From the NCBI RefSeq assembly GCF_050433125.1, contig NZ_JBNPXV010000012.1, positions 94,934-158,933 of the forward strand: a DNA stretch of 64,000 bases. The letters run 5' to 3'. How positions within the stretch are numbered: the stretch's first letter is position 1; each line of letters begins with the position of its first letter. The notes under the pieces were generated by a model. It was not told the DNA's origin, made no database searches, and saw nothing but the letters and a program-made list of their open reading frames with translations. The position numbers and the translations under genes are program-made. Of this stretch, positions 18,880 to 27,247 are shown piece after piece. Source of the stretch: Roseimarinus sediminis. Lineage in GTDB: Bacteria; Bacteroidota; Bacteroidia; Bacteroidales; Prolixibacteraceae.

Positions 18880-20049
18880 ATGGATGAATTATTAGCCAAA
18901 GAGTACGTATTGTACCGTAAAAAAGTAAGAGAATTTGCCGAACAGGAAATCAAGCCTGTAGCCATTGAGCTCGATAAAAAGGAAGAATTCTCGGTTGAAC
19001 TGGCCCAGAAAATGGGGAAGGCCGGTTTGTTTGGTATTACGATGCCCAAATCGTTGGGGGGGCAGGGTCTCGACTACCTTTCGTACATCATTGCCATTGA
19101 AGAACTGGCCAGGGTTGACAGTTCGCCGGCAGCAACCATTGCAGCGCATAACTCGCTGGGCATTACCCCGATTTATAACTTTGGAAGCGAGGAGCAGAAG
19201 CAAAAATACATTCCTGCTTTGTGTACCGGTGAAAAGTTATGGGCTTTCGGACTAACAGAGAAAAATGCCGGTTCCGATGCCAAAGGTGTGGAAACAACGG
19301 CCGAACTGGTCAATGGACAGTGGGTCATTAACGGCTCAAAGATGTTCATAACCAATGCAGCCTCCGACATCGCTTCGGGCATTACCAACCTGGCCATCAC
19401 CGGCTACGAAGGTGACAGAAAAGAGCTTACGGCCATACTCACCCCCCGTGAAACTCCCGGGTACATCACCGTGCCCATGCATGACAAACTGATGTGGCGC
19501 TCGGCCGACAATGCCATCATGACGTTTGAGAACTGCAGGGTGCCTGAGGAGAACATCCTCGGAGAGCGTGGACAGGGGATTAAGATCATGCTTTCGACCC
19601 TCGATGGAGGACGTTTGTCTATTGCCGCCATGGGGCTTGGACTGGCGCAGGGAGCTTACGAAATGGCCATGGAACACGCACAAAAGAGAAAACAATTCGG
19701 AAAGCCCATTGCTGAATTCCAGGGCATCTATTTCAAACTGGCCGACATGGCCACCAAGATTGAGCTGGCACGAAATACACTCTACAATGCATGTCGCCTG
19801 AAGGATGCCGGTTTACCCTTTGGAAAACAGGCAGCCATGTCGAAATATTACTGTTCGCAAATTGCCAAGGAAGTTTCGGACGAAGCGGTTCAAATTTTTG
19901 GTGGTTACGGATTGCTGCGTGAAAATCATGTTGAACGTTTTTACCGCGATCAGCGACTCCTGCAAATTGGTGAGGGAACTTCTGAAATTCTGAAAATGGT
20001 CATTTCACGGCACGAGTACAAGGAATTCAACGCCAACAGGGAAGCGTAA
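18880..20049 (+). CDS. acyl-CoA dehydrogenase, probable isovaleryl-CoA step
   Basis: 389 residues, the usual length of the short-chain acyl-CoA dehydrogenase family. It has FGLTEKNAGSDAKGVETTA (FAD contact), GSKMFITNA, the RKQFGKPIAEFQ and FGGYGLLRE segments, and DQRLLQIGEGTSEI. In that last motif the catalytic Glu of butyryl-type enzymes is present (GEGTSE), whereas classical isovaleryl-CoA dehydrogenases have a small residue there and place the base elsewhere. Sequence therefore says SCAD-like, while operon position (2 bases after the carboxylase alpha gene) says isovaleryl-CoA to methylcrotonyl-CoA. Electrons would go to an ETF that is not in the window. Confidence 0.85.
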   Translation: MDELLAKEYVLYRKKVREFAEQEIKPVAIELDKKEEFSVELAQKMGKAGLFGITMPKSLGGQGLDYLSYIIAIEELARVDSSPAATIAAHNSLGITPIYNFGSEEQKQKYIPALCTGEKLWAFGLTEKNAGSDAKGVETTAELVNGQWVINGSKMFITNAASDIASGITNLAITGYEGDRKELTAILTPRETPGYITVPMHDKLMWRSADNAIMTFENCRVPEENILGERGQGIKIMLSTLDGGRLSIAAMGLGLAQGAYEMAMEHAQKRKQFGKPIAEFQGIYFKLADMATKIELARNTLYNACRLKDAGLPFGKQAAMSKYYCSQIAKEVSDEAVQIFGGYGLLRENHVERFYRDQRLLQIGEGTSEILKMVISRHEYKEFNANREA

Positions 20050-20059
20050 AGCAAGCACT

Positions 20060-21358
20060 ATGAACAGGACGCAGGGCATCATCAAAGGTTTTTCAAAACT
20101 CGGTCGCAGGCAGCGGATTGCCGTTTTGGAAGAATGGCTTGGAGAAGAGGTGCTCACAGCGCTCGATTCCTTCCTGCATCAGAATGAAAAGTACCAGAAG
20201 GCCTTTAGTGAGTTCAGCGAAAACTACCTGAGCAACTTTTTTCTGCCCATGGGCTTGGTGCCCAATGTACTTGTGAACAATGAAGCTTATCTGGTGCCCA
20301 TGGTCATCGAAGAAAGTTCGGTGGTGGCAGCCGCTTCGCGTTCATCGCGTTTTTGGGCCGAACGGGGAGGTTTTAAAACCAGTATTTCGGGTACCGTAAA
20401 AAAGGGACAGGTGCATTTTACCTGGAAGGGTAAGCCGGAGCAGTTGAAACTACTTTTCGAAAAACTGAAACCCGAATTTTGGGAGCTTACTGAGCCCATT
20501 ACCCGGGGAATGAGAAACAGGGGAGGCGGAATCACAGCCATTGAGCTTCGCGATAAAAGTGATCGCCTGCCGTCGTATTATCAGCTCGATGTGAGTTTTC
20601 AGACGGCCGATGCCATGGGAGCCAACTTCATCAATACCTGTCTTGAAGCGCTTGCCGCAAGGCTTCAGCAAAGCTTTGACGAAACAGGCAATGGTGAGGG
20701 CGAGGTGCTGATGTCGATCCTTTCGAATCACACCCCCGAAAGCCTTGTGCGCTGTACTGTTTCGTGTACGATCGATGAGCTGGCTCCAATGAGCGGCTCG
20801 TACGCTCCGGCCGATTTTGCCCGTCGTTTTCAGCTGGCCGTTCAAATGGCACAAAACGATGTATCGCGGGCCGTAACGCACAACAAGGGAATCTACAACG
20901 GAATTGATGCTGTGGTTCTGGCCACCGGCAACGACTGGCGGGCCGTTGAGGCTGCCGGTCATGCCTATGCAGCCAGGAGTGGCACATACAGTGCACTTTC
21001 GGAAGTGCAGCTTGAAAACGGTATTTTCAGCTACAGCATTGAAGTGCCGCTTGCCATTGGTACCGTAGGAGGTCTTACAAAAAACCATCCACTGGCAGCA
21101 CTTTCGATCCGTCTGCTGGGGGATCCCGGTGCAGAGCGCCTGATGGAACTCATGGCAGCCCTGGGCATGGCCAATAACTTTTCGGCCCTGGCATCGCTCG
21201 TCACTTCGGGAATTCAAAAGGGACACATGAAAATGCATTTGGCCAATATGCTGACTCAACTCAATGCCAGCGAGCAGCAAACGAAGGCAGCCAATGAGTA
21301 CTTCAGGGAAAGAGCCATCAGCTTTTCGGCTGTTCAGCAGTTCTTAAAAGAGCATTGA
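20060..21358 (+). CDS. mvaA: hydroxymethylglutaryl-CoA reductase (class II)
   Basis: 432 residues, the class II (bacterial, often NADH-using) HMG-CoA reductase. Catalytic signposts are visible: VIEESSVVAAAS (Glu), HNKGIYNGIDA (Lys), ATGNDWRAVEA (Asp) and the C-terminal GIQKGHMKMHLANM (His). It interconverts HMG-CoA and mevalonate. Databases often call this class degradative, but here it is followed by the genes that carry mevalonate to IPP and preceded by genes that make HMG-CoA from leucine, so the biosynthetic direction is more likely. It begins 10 bases after the acyl-CoA dehydrogenase gene. Confidence 0.95.
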   Translation: MNRTQGIIKGFSKLGRRQRIAVLEEWLGEEVLTALDSFLHQNEKYQKAFSEFSENYLSNFFLPMGLVPNVLVNNEAYLVPMVIEESSVVAAASRSSRFWAERGGFKTSISGTVKKGQVHFTWKGKPEQLKLLFEKLKPEFWELTEPITRGMRNRGGGITAIELRDKSDRLPSYYQLDVSFQTADAMGANFINTCLEALAARLQQSFDETGNGEGEVLMSILSNHTPESLVRCTVSCTIDELAPMSGSYAPADFARRFQLAVQMAQNDVSRAVTHNKGIYNGIDAVVLATGNDWRAVEAAGHAYAARSGTYSALSEVQLENGIFSYSIEVPLAIGTVGGLTKNHPLAALSIRLLGDPGAERLMELMAALGMANNFSALASLVTSGIQKGHMKMHLANMLTQLNASEQQTKAANEYFRERAISFSAVQQFLKEH

Positions 21359-21391
21359 AAAATCTTTATTGTTAAATACAAGCAGTCCAAC

Positions 21392-22324
21392 ATGTCGGAA
21401 ATGAACAAGCAGCTTCAACGTTTTTACGCGCATGGAAAACTCATGCTCAGCGGTGAATACCTGGTACTGAAGGGAGCACTTTCGCTGGCTGTACCTCTGA
21501 AAACCGGGCAGGAACTGTTGTTAAGTGAGGGAACAGAAGATGGTTTACTGTGGGAGTCGAAAGAAATGGGTAGAAGCTGGTTGAAGGCACATTTTGATGA
21601 TGAATTACAGCTTGTTTCGACCAGCGATCGTGCTATTGCAGAACGACTTCAGCGCTTGCTGATAAAGGCCCGTGAGCTGAATCCTGATTTCCTGGCTCAG
21701 AAACAAAAGCTGCATTTGCTTTCCTCTCTTGAGTTCATGCGTGAATGGGGCTTTGGATCGAGCAGTACTTTGGTGAGTAACATTGCTTCGTGGGCGCAAT
21801 GCGATCCCTTTGCACTCAATGCGCACGTTTTTGGCGGTTCGGGCTACGATATTGCCTGTGCACAGGCTTCGGGTCCGCTTTTGTACCAGCTGAGAGATGG
21901 CAAGCCGGTCTGGGAAGAACTTTCTTTTTCGCCGCCTTTTGCCGGACAGCTTTACCTTGTTTGGCTCAATCGTAAACAGGATACCCGCAGTGGCCTGGCC
22001 CGCTTCGATCCTGAAATGGTAAGCGCAGCTCAGCTTGAAGAAGTAAATAATATTACCCGCGAAATGTTGCAATGCAGCAGCTTGTCCGACTTTCAGCGTC
22101 TGTTGCTTCAACATGAAGAACTGATTGGAAAAACACTCAATCAGCTGCCTGCAGGAAAGCGTTTGTTCGACGATTTTCCGGGCGTGGTGAAATCACTGGG
22201 AGCCTGGGGTGGCGATTTTGTTCTGGCAGCCTCCGATCTTCTGCCTTCAAGATTGATGGATTACTTTAAACAAAAGGGCTTTCCTACTGTTTTTCGATAC
22301 AACGATTTGCTTTTTCAATCATGA
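21392..22324 (+). CDS. GYDIA-family GHMP kinase, candidate phosphomevalonate kinase
   Basis: 310 residues of GHMP kinase fold: AHGKLMLSGEYLVL near the N-terminus, WGFGSSSTLVSN as the ATP-binding glycine/serine loop, and GGSGYDIACAQASGP, which carries the GYDIA signature of a Bacteroidota family. The operon already has a typical mevalonate kinase (third gene downstream) and diphosphomevalonate decarboxylase, but no recognised phosphomevalonate kinase. By elimination this gene is the best candidate for that step. This is inference from context; mevalonate or another substrate is possible. It overlaps the next gene by ATGA. Confidence 0.8.
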   Translation: MSEMNKQLQRFYAHGKLMLSGEYLVLKGALSLAVPLKTGQELLLSEGTEDGLLWESKEMGRSWLKAHFDDELQLVSTSDRAIAERLQRLLIKARELNPDFLAQKQKLHLLSSLEFMREWGFGSSSTLVSNIASWAQCDPFALNAHVFGGSGYDIACAQASGPLLYQLRDGKPVWEELSFSPPFAGQLYLVWLNRKQDTRSGLARFDPEMVSAAQLEEVNNITREMLQCSSLSDFQRLLLQHEELIGKTLNQLPAGKRLFDDFPGVVKSLGAWGGDFVLAASDLLPSRLMDYFKQKGFPTVFRYNDLLFQS

Positions 22325-23412
22325 GTAATACCCATTATCAACTTCAATTTTTTGTAAACCGTACAAAAATGTCAAAACAGCAGACAAGCATTGCCTGGCA
22401 GGCACCTTCTAATATTGCACTGATAAAATACTGGGGAAAACGCGGGGAACAGCTGCCTGAAAATGCCTCGCTGAGCATGACCCTGAAAAATGCATTCACC
22501 ACAACACGCATGAGTTACGAACCCTCGGGCGATGGTTTAAAGCTAGCGTATTTGTTCGAGGGAATTTCGAATGCACTGTTTACACAAAAGGTGAAAAATT
22601 ATTTAAGCAGGTTGAAGGAGGAGTTGCCCTTTCTTGATCAATTTGCACTGGAATTTAGCAGCAGTAACAGTTTTCCTCATTCAACCGGCATTGCTTCGTC
22701 GGCCTCGTCGATGGCGGCACTGGCACTTTGCCTGGTAAGCATGGAAGAACAGGTCACAGGAAAGCAATACAGTACAGCGGCTTTTTATCAACGGGCATCG
22801 CACCTGGCACGACTGGGATCGGGGAGTGCTTCCCGTTCGCTATATGGTGCCTACACCACCTGGGGCAAGGTAGAAGGCCTTGACGAAACTTCCGATTGTT
22901 TTGCCTCTCCGCTTGCAAGTCCCATCGATAATAAGTTCATTGGCATGGGCGATGCGGTATTGCTGGTGAGCAGCAAGCCAAAAAGTGTATCCAGCTCGTT
23001 GGGTCATCATCTGATGAAGGTACATCCCTTTGCTTCGGCACGGTACCAACAGGCCGAAGCACAACTTCAGTCGCTGCTGGTATGTATGCAGCTGGGCGAT
23101 TTCGAGTCGTTTGCCAGCATTGTCGAGAATGAAGCCCTTACCCTTCATTCCCTGTTGATGACCTCGTCGCCCGATGGCTTACTGCTAAAACCCGGTACCC
23201 TTGAGATCATCGATGCGGTGCGAAAGTTCAGAAAGAACACAGGCATTGAAGTTTGTTTTACACTCGACGCCGGTCCCAATGTACATCTGCTTTATCCCTT
23301 GTATGAAAAGGAACATGTATTGCGCTTTATCAACGATGAACTGAAGCCGTTTTGCGAAGATGAAAAGTGGATCGATGATGAAACCGGCAGCGGTCCGCTG
23401 CGATTACAATAG
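22321..23412 (+). CDS. mvaD: diphosphomevalonate decarboxylase
   Basis: 363 residues from the ATG that overlaps the previous stop. A second in-frame ATG at 22369 (MSKQQTSIAWQAP) gives the shorter N-terminus usual for the family and may be the true start. Family motifs are clear: APSNIALIKYWGKRG, FPHSTGIASSASSMAALAL, SGSASRSLYGAY and FTLDAGPNVHLLYP. It converts mevalonate diphosphate to isopentenyl diphosphate with ATP, releasing CO2. It is flanked by two other GHMP-type kinases in the same operon. Confidence 0.94.
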   Translation: MSNTHYQLQFFVNRTKMSKQQTSIAWQAPSNIALIKYWGKRGEQLPENASLSMTLKNAFTTTRMSYEPSGDGLKLAYLFEGISNALFTQKVKNYLSRLKEELPFLDQFALEFSSSNSFPHSTGIASSASSMAALALCLVSMEEQVTGKQYSTAAFYQRASHLARLGSGSASRSLYGAYTTWGKVEGLDETSDCFASPLASPIDNKFIGMGDAVLLVSSKPKSVSSSLGHHLMKVHPFASARYQQAEAQLQSLLVCMQLGDFESFASIVENEALTLHSLLMTSSPDGLLLKPGTLEIIDAVRKFRKNTGIEVCFTLDAGPNVHLLYPLYEKEHVLRFINDELKPFCEDEKWIDDETGSGPLRLQ

Positions 23413-23420
23413 AATGAAGG

Positions 23421-24323
23421 ATGAAGCGTTTTCCGTCTAAAATATTATTGTTTGGAGAATACGGTCTGGTGGCCGGAGGTAGTGGCCTGGCTCTTCCGTA
23501 TCCAAGGTATGGCGGATTGTTTACAAAGAAGGATGGACAGACCGCTGCGCTGATGGAGGAATCGAAACGGAATTTGAAGCGGCTGTTGGCTTTTCTTCAG
23601 TTCAGGAGCAGTGATTTTAGTTTTCTCGATTTGCCCCGTATGGAAAGCGATTTCAACGAGGGGTGGTGGTTCGATTCAAACATTCCCGGAGCCTATGGTT
23701 TGGGAAGCTCGGGGGCCCTGGTGGCAGCGCTTTATCATCGATATGTCGTTGAACAGGCAACTTCGCTAACAACAACCCGTCAGCAACTGGCTTCGATCGA
23801 ATCATTTTTCCATGGATCAAGTTCAGGCACCGATCCCTTGGTATCCTTGCTGCAAACACCGGTTTTACTCCAAAGCGACGGATCGATCGAGGCCCTTGAA
23901 GCGTGGAATGCAGAAACAATGAAGGCAAAGATTTTTCTGGTCGATACCGGTGACAAGTCGAAAACGCTCAGTTTGGTTGAATGGTTCAAAGCACAGCTGC
24001 AAAAGCCCGCTTTCAGGGCAGCCACCGAAAAAGAAATGCTGGACGTTAACGATCGCATCATTGCTGCCATTCAGCAGGGAAAAGCTTTCGATATCGACCA
24101 GCTGAAAAGCTTGTCACGCTACCAGAACGATTACCTTTACCCGATGATTCCCGAGTCCTTTCATCAGCATTTCATGGCCGGGTTCATGAGTAATGAATTT
24201 TTTTTCAAACTGTGCGGATCGGGCGGAGGTGGTTTCATGCTTTGTTTTGCCATCGATGAGCAGGCTGCCATCAACTATTTCGAAACAAAAGGTCTGACTT
24301 ATCAACCTTTGTTTTCTTCCTGA
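23421..24323 (+). CDS. mevalonate kinase (GHMP family)
   Basis: 300 residues. The N-terminus FPSKILLFGEYGLVAGGSGL and the loop AYGLGSSGALVAAL are the substrate- and ATP-binding GHMP motifs. HGSSSGTDPLVSLL carries the Asp expected as catalytic base, and KLCGSGGGGFML is the third GHMP motif. This fits mevalonate kinase, which phosphorylates mevalonate from the upstream reductase. Last gene of the leucine/mevalonate operon, 8 bases after mvaD. The exact split of roles between this kinase and the GYDIA kinase is inferred from sequence class. Confidence 0.85.
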   Translation: MKRFPSKILLFGEYGLVAGGSGLALPYPRYGGLFTKKDGQTAALMEESKRNLKRLLAFLQFRSSDFSFLDLPRMESDFNEGWWFDSNIPGAYGLGSSGALVAALYHRYVVEQATSLTTTRQQLASIESFFHGSSSGTDPLVSLLQTPVLLQSDGSIEALEAWNAETMKAKIFLVDTGDKSKTLSLVEWFKAQLQKPAFRAATEKEMLDVNDRIIAAIQQGKAFDIDQLKSLSRYQNDYLYPMIPESFHQHFMAGFMSNEFFFKLCGSGGGGFMLCFAIDEQAAINYFETKGLTYQPLFSS

Positions 24324-24394
24324 GTAATTCCTCTTAACCGGCAGGCAGCTGATTTCGTTTTGTTTTAGTACTTTCGCAGTTTAAAGCGCTAAGC

Positions 24395-25225
24395 ATGGTA
24401 AAAATTGGAAAATGTTGTGTGTTGGAAGTAATGAGGCTGACTGAACCGGGAGCTTATCTCGATGGCGGACCTTACGGTGATATATTGCTTCCCGGGCGCT
24501 ACGTCCCCGAAAACTGCAAGGTAGAAGATGAAATTGAAGTATTTATCTCCTTCGATTCGGAAGACCGTCTGGTAGCCACCACCGATAAACCAACGGTGAT
24601 GGTCGATGAATTTGGTTTTCTCGAAGTGGCCGAGGTCAACCGCTTTGGTGCCTTCCTGGAATGGGGCTTGCCCAAACAGTTGTTTGTGCCTTTCAGGGAA
24701 CAAGTGCTAAGAATGAAGGAAGGGCTTTCGTATCTGGTGTTTGTGTATGTCGATCGGAAAACCGGTCGGATTGCCGCTACCTCGAAAATCAGAAAACACC
24801 TCAGCAATACCGATATTGAACTAAGCGAAGGCGATGAAGTGGATTTAATTATTGCCGACAGTACCGAACTGGGCTACCATGCCATCGTAAATCAGAAACA
24901 CCTGGGCATACTCTATCACAATGAGCTTTTTCAGCCGGTAAAAACGGGCGATCAGGTAAAGGGCTACATCAAAAAACTGCGCGGGGATGGAAAAATCGAC
25001 CTGAGTCTTGAAAAGCAGGGCTACAAAAAGGTCGATCCTGTGGCAGTCAAAATACTGGAGCAACTTAAAATGGCCGATGGCGAACTGCTGCTTTCCGATA
25101 AAAGTGATCCCGAAATTATTAAATCTACACTGGGCATTAGCAAGAAGACTTTCAAAAAAGCCATTGGTGCATTGTATAAGGAAAAGAAAATTAGCATTTC
25201 AGACGACCGCATACGACTGTTGTAA
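24395..25225 (+). CDS. S1-domain RNA-binding protein, CvfB/YitL family
   Basis: 276 residues with S1-like OB-fold modules: about 1-65 (GAYLDGGPYGDILLP), 70-130 (RFGAFLEWGLPKQLFVP) and 145-210 (GYHAIVNQKHLGILY then GKIDLSL). A C-terminal winged-helix-like segment follows (about 220-276, with ISKKTFKKAIGALYKEKKI). This is the CvfB layout, an RNA-binding post-transcriptional regulator known in Staphylococcus and Streptococcus. Targets in Bacteroidota are unknown. It starts 71 bases after the mevalonate kinase gene and may have its own promoter. Confidence 0.88.
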   Translation: MVKIGKCCVLEVMRLTEPGAYLDGGPYGDILLPGRYVPENCKVEDEIEVFISFDSEDRLVATTDKPTVMVDEFGFLEVAEVNRFGAFLEWGLPKQLFVPFREQVLRMKEGLSYLVFVYVDRKTGRIAATSKIRKHLSNTDIELSEGDEVDLIIADSTELGYHAIVNQKHLGILYHNELFQPVKTGDQVKGYIKKLRGDGKIDLSLEKQGYKKVDPVAVKILEQLKMADGELLLSDKSDPEIIKSTLGISKKTFKKAIGALYKEKKISISDDRIRLL

Positions 25226-25376
25226 GTTGTCAATCATCTTTCTTTAAAATATTTAGCGAAGGCTGCTGTTTGGCGGTGCTGCTTTCCTTTCAATTTTATT
25301 AAACCCTTTTTAAGCTCCGATGTTATAGTTCACAGCCGCCTGTGTGGAAGGGCGGTGAAAAACACGGAAAATAGTA

Positions 25377-26231
25377 ATGGAAAGAAGAAGCCGAAGGCTG
25401 CCCGACTGGATGAAAACACCCATGCCGGGCGGAAAACAATATCTCGAAGTCAAGACACTTATAGCACAACATCAGCTGAACACCATTTGCACCAGCGGCA
25501 ACTGTCCCAACCGGGCCGAATGCTGGGGGGCAGGAACGGCCAGCTTCATGATTCTGGGGAACAAATGCACCCGCAATTGTCGTTTTTGCGATGTACCCAA
25601 TATGATCCCCGATGCCCCCGATTGGGAAGAACCACAGCGTCTGGCCGAAACCATTCGTACCTTAAAGCTCAAACATTGTGTAATCACTTCGGTAGCTCGT
25701 GACGACATGAAAGACGGAGGTGCTGCCTTTTGGGCCGAAACCATCAGGGTAGTGAAGAAGGTGAATCCTGAAGTAACACTTGAGGTACTGATTCCTGATT
25801 TTGATGCCAGTGCTGCCGACATACAGAAAGTGATTGATGCACAACCCGAAGTGATTTCGCACAACCTCGAAACGGTGCGCCGCCTGACGTCTAAAGTGCG
25901 CGACCGGGCCCGTTACAATCGTAGTCTGAGTGTACTCGAACAGGTGGCCAAGTCGGGCATTGTAGCCAAGTCGGGCATTATGCTCGGCCTGGGTGAAAGC
26001 CCCGACGAAGTGCTCGAAACCATGGACGATTTGCGGGCCGTTGGCTGCAAGGTGATGACCATCGGGCAGTACCTGGCACCGTCGGAGCACCACCTGAAAA
26101 TAGAAGAATTTGTGAAGCCCGATGTGTTTAAAATGTACAGGGAAGAAGGGCTAAGGCGTGGTTTCAGCTTTGTTGAAAGCACCCCGCTTGTGCGCTCTTC
26201 GTATCATGCCGAACTGCATGTGAATGCCTGA
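25377..26231 (+). CDS. lipA: lipoyl synthase
   Basis: 284 residues, a radical SAM enzyme that inserts two sulfurs into octanoyl-protein. It has the auxiliary cluster motif CTSGNCPNRAECW (C-x4-C-x5-C pattern), the radical SAM motif CTRNCRFCDVP, and the C-terminal VESTPLVRSSYHAEL containing the RSSYH ligand segment. It makes the lipoyl groups needed by the E2 of the branched-chain and pyruvate dehydrogenase complexes, so it fits the E1 gene 11 kb upstream. A 15-base sequence occurs twice in the coding region near 25950-25980 (AKSGI-VAKSGI), but the protein length around it is normal. Confidence 0.96.
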   Translation: MERRSRRLPDWMKTPMPGGKQYLEVKTLIAQHQLNTICTSGNCPNRAECWGAGTASFMILGNKCTRNCRFCDVPNMIPDAPDWEEPQRLAETIRTLKLKHCVITSVARDDMKDGGAAFWAETIRVVKKVNPEVTLEVLIPDFDASAADIQKVIDAQPEVISHNLETVRRLTSKVRDRARYNRSLSVLEQVAKSGIVAKSGIMLGLGESPDEVLETMDDLRAVGCKVMTIGQYLAPSEHHLKIEEFVKPDVFKMYREEGLRRGFSFVESTPLVRSSYHAELHVNA

Positions 26232-26265
26232 ATTTACGATGAGTACCCAAAAATCTTAATGAATA

Positions 26266-26931
26266 ATGAAGAAAAACGATCAAAAAATACTGTGTAAGAT
26301 TCTGGACATTATTGATGTGACTGAATCGACCTATGTGCTGCGCCTCGAGCGCAATGGCTTTGAGTTCAAGGCCGGTCAGTACCTGGTGCTGAGCATCCCC
26401 GATGAGCGCAAGGCCCGTGAATATTCGATTTACAGTCCGGAAGATGCCGATTATCTCGATCTGCTGATCAAGGAGGTCGACCCGGGCGATTTCTCGCACG
26501 AACTGAAATACCTTAAGGTGGGAACCAAGGTTGAAATCAGCGGTCCCTTTGGATTCTTCATTCTGAAGGAGGAAGTAATCGCCAAGCAGCAGCCTGTTGT
26601 TTTTGTGGCAACAGGAACGGGAATTTCGCCCTTTCACAGCATCATACTATCCAACTCAGGGCTCGACTACCAGGTGCTGCACGGCGTGCGCTACAAATAC
26701 GAAGCCTATCACAAGGCCGACTATGATGCCGGGCGCTTTGTTCTGTGTTCGTCGCGCGAAAATGGCATTGGCTACAAGGGCCGCGTAAGCGATTACATCA
26801 AAGAAAACAAAATCAATAAGAAAGCACTTTATTACCTGTGCGGCAACTCGGCCATGGTCGACGAAGTGACCGATATCCTGGAAGAGAAAGGCCTTCCTGC
26901 CGACAACATTAAGACGGAGATCTTCTTTTAG
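26266..26931 (+). CDS. ferredoxin/flavodoxin-NADP reductase-like flavoprotein
   Basis: 221 residues. FAD-binding part: FKAGQYLVLSIP and REYSIYSP (the RxYS flavin motif). NAD(P)-binding part: VFVATGTGISPFHS and YYLCGNSAMVDEV. The chain ends in an aromatic pair (FF), a feature of plant-type ferredoxin reductases. It has no fused 2Fe-2S domain. It is the size of the short bacterial Fpr enzymes. It follows lipA by 34 bases; a role in supplying electrons to radical SAM or desaturation chemistry is possible but not shown. Confidence 0.85.
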   Translation: MKKNDQKILCKILDIIDVTESTYVLRLERNGFEFKAGQYLVLSIPDERKAREYSIYSPEDADYLDLLIKEVDPGDFSHELKYLKVGTKVEISGPFGFFILKEEVIAKQQPVVFVATGTGISPFHSIILSNSGLDYQVLHGVRYKYEAYHKADYDAGRFVLCSSRENGIGYKGRVSDYIKENKINKKALYYLCGNSAMVDEVTDILEEKGLPADNIKTEIFF

Positions 26932-27247
26932 AGAGCGAATTTTAATGGATAATTAATTATGGATATTAGATGTAGATGCGGAGTTTGTTATAAATTAAGA
27001 AAGCTATTGCAGGATGCTTATTTCAGAACAGCCTTTTAACATCTTAGTTTTTTGCATAGCAAGTGAGATGCAGCGCTTTTCCTTCTTTCGTTCTTAACTC
27101 AGCCATAAAAGAAAAAAATACTAAAGCTTACAGGAATAGAAAGGATGCTGCCGTTTAATAAGAGGAACAAGCCATTCAATAGTTTACATAAAATTTGTAT
27201 ACTTATACTTTCTAATTTAGTGGTGTTTATTCACCAAAAAGTATGCA
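26932..27247. other. intergenic region upstream of the LytS-type kinase
   Basis: About 316 AT-rich bases with no gene or tRNA that I can see. It must hold the promoter of the kinase/LytTR pair. A TTTG at about 27195 followed by TATACTT-type sequence is compatible with a Bacteroidota promoter but is not decisive. Confidence 0.3.

Noticed and set aside
25945..25985. tandem duplication inside lipA (AKSGI-VAKSGI)
   Set aside because: The protein has normal length there compared with other lipoyl synthases, so no net duplication needs to be assumed.
24324..27247. tRNA or riboswitch in the gaps around cvfB and lipA
   Set aside because: I read the gaps and found no cloverleaf or known aptamer core.
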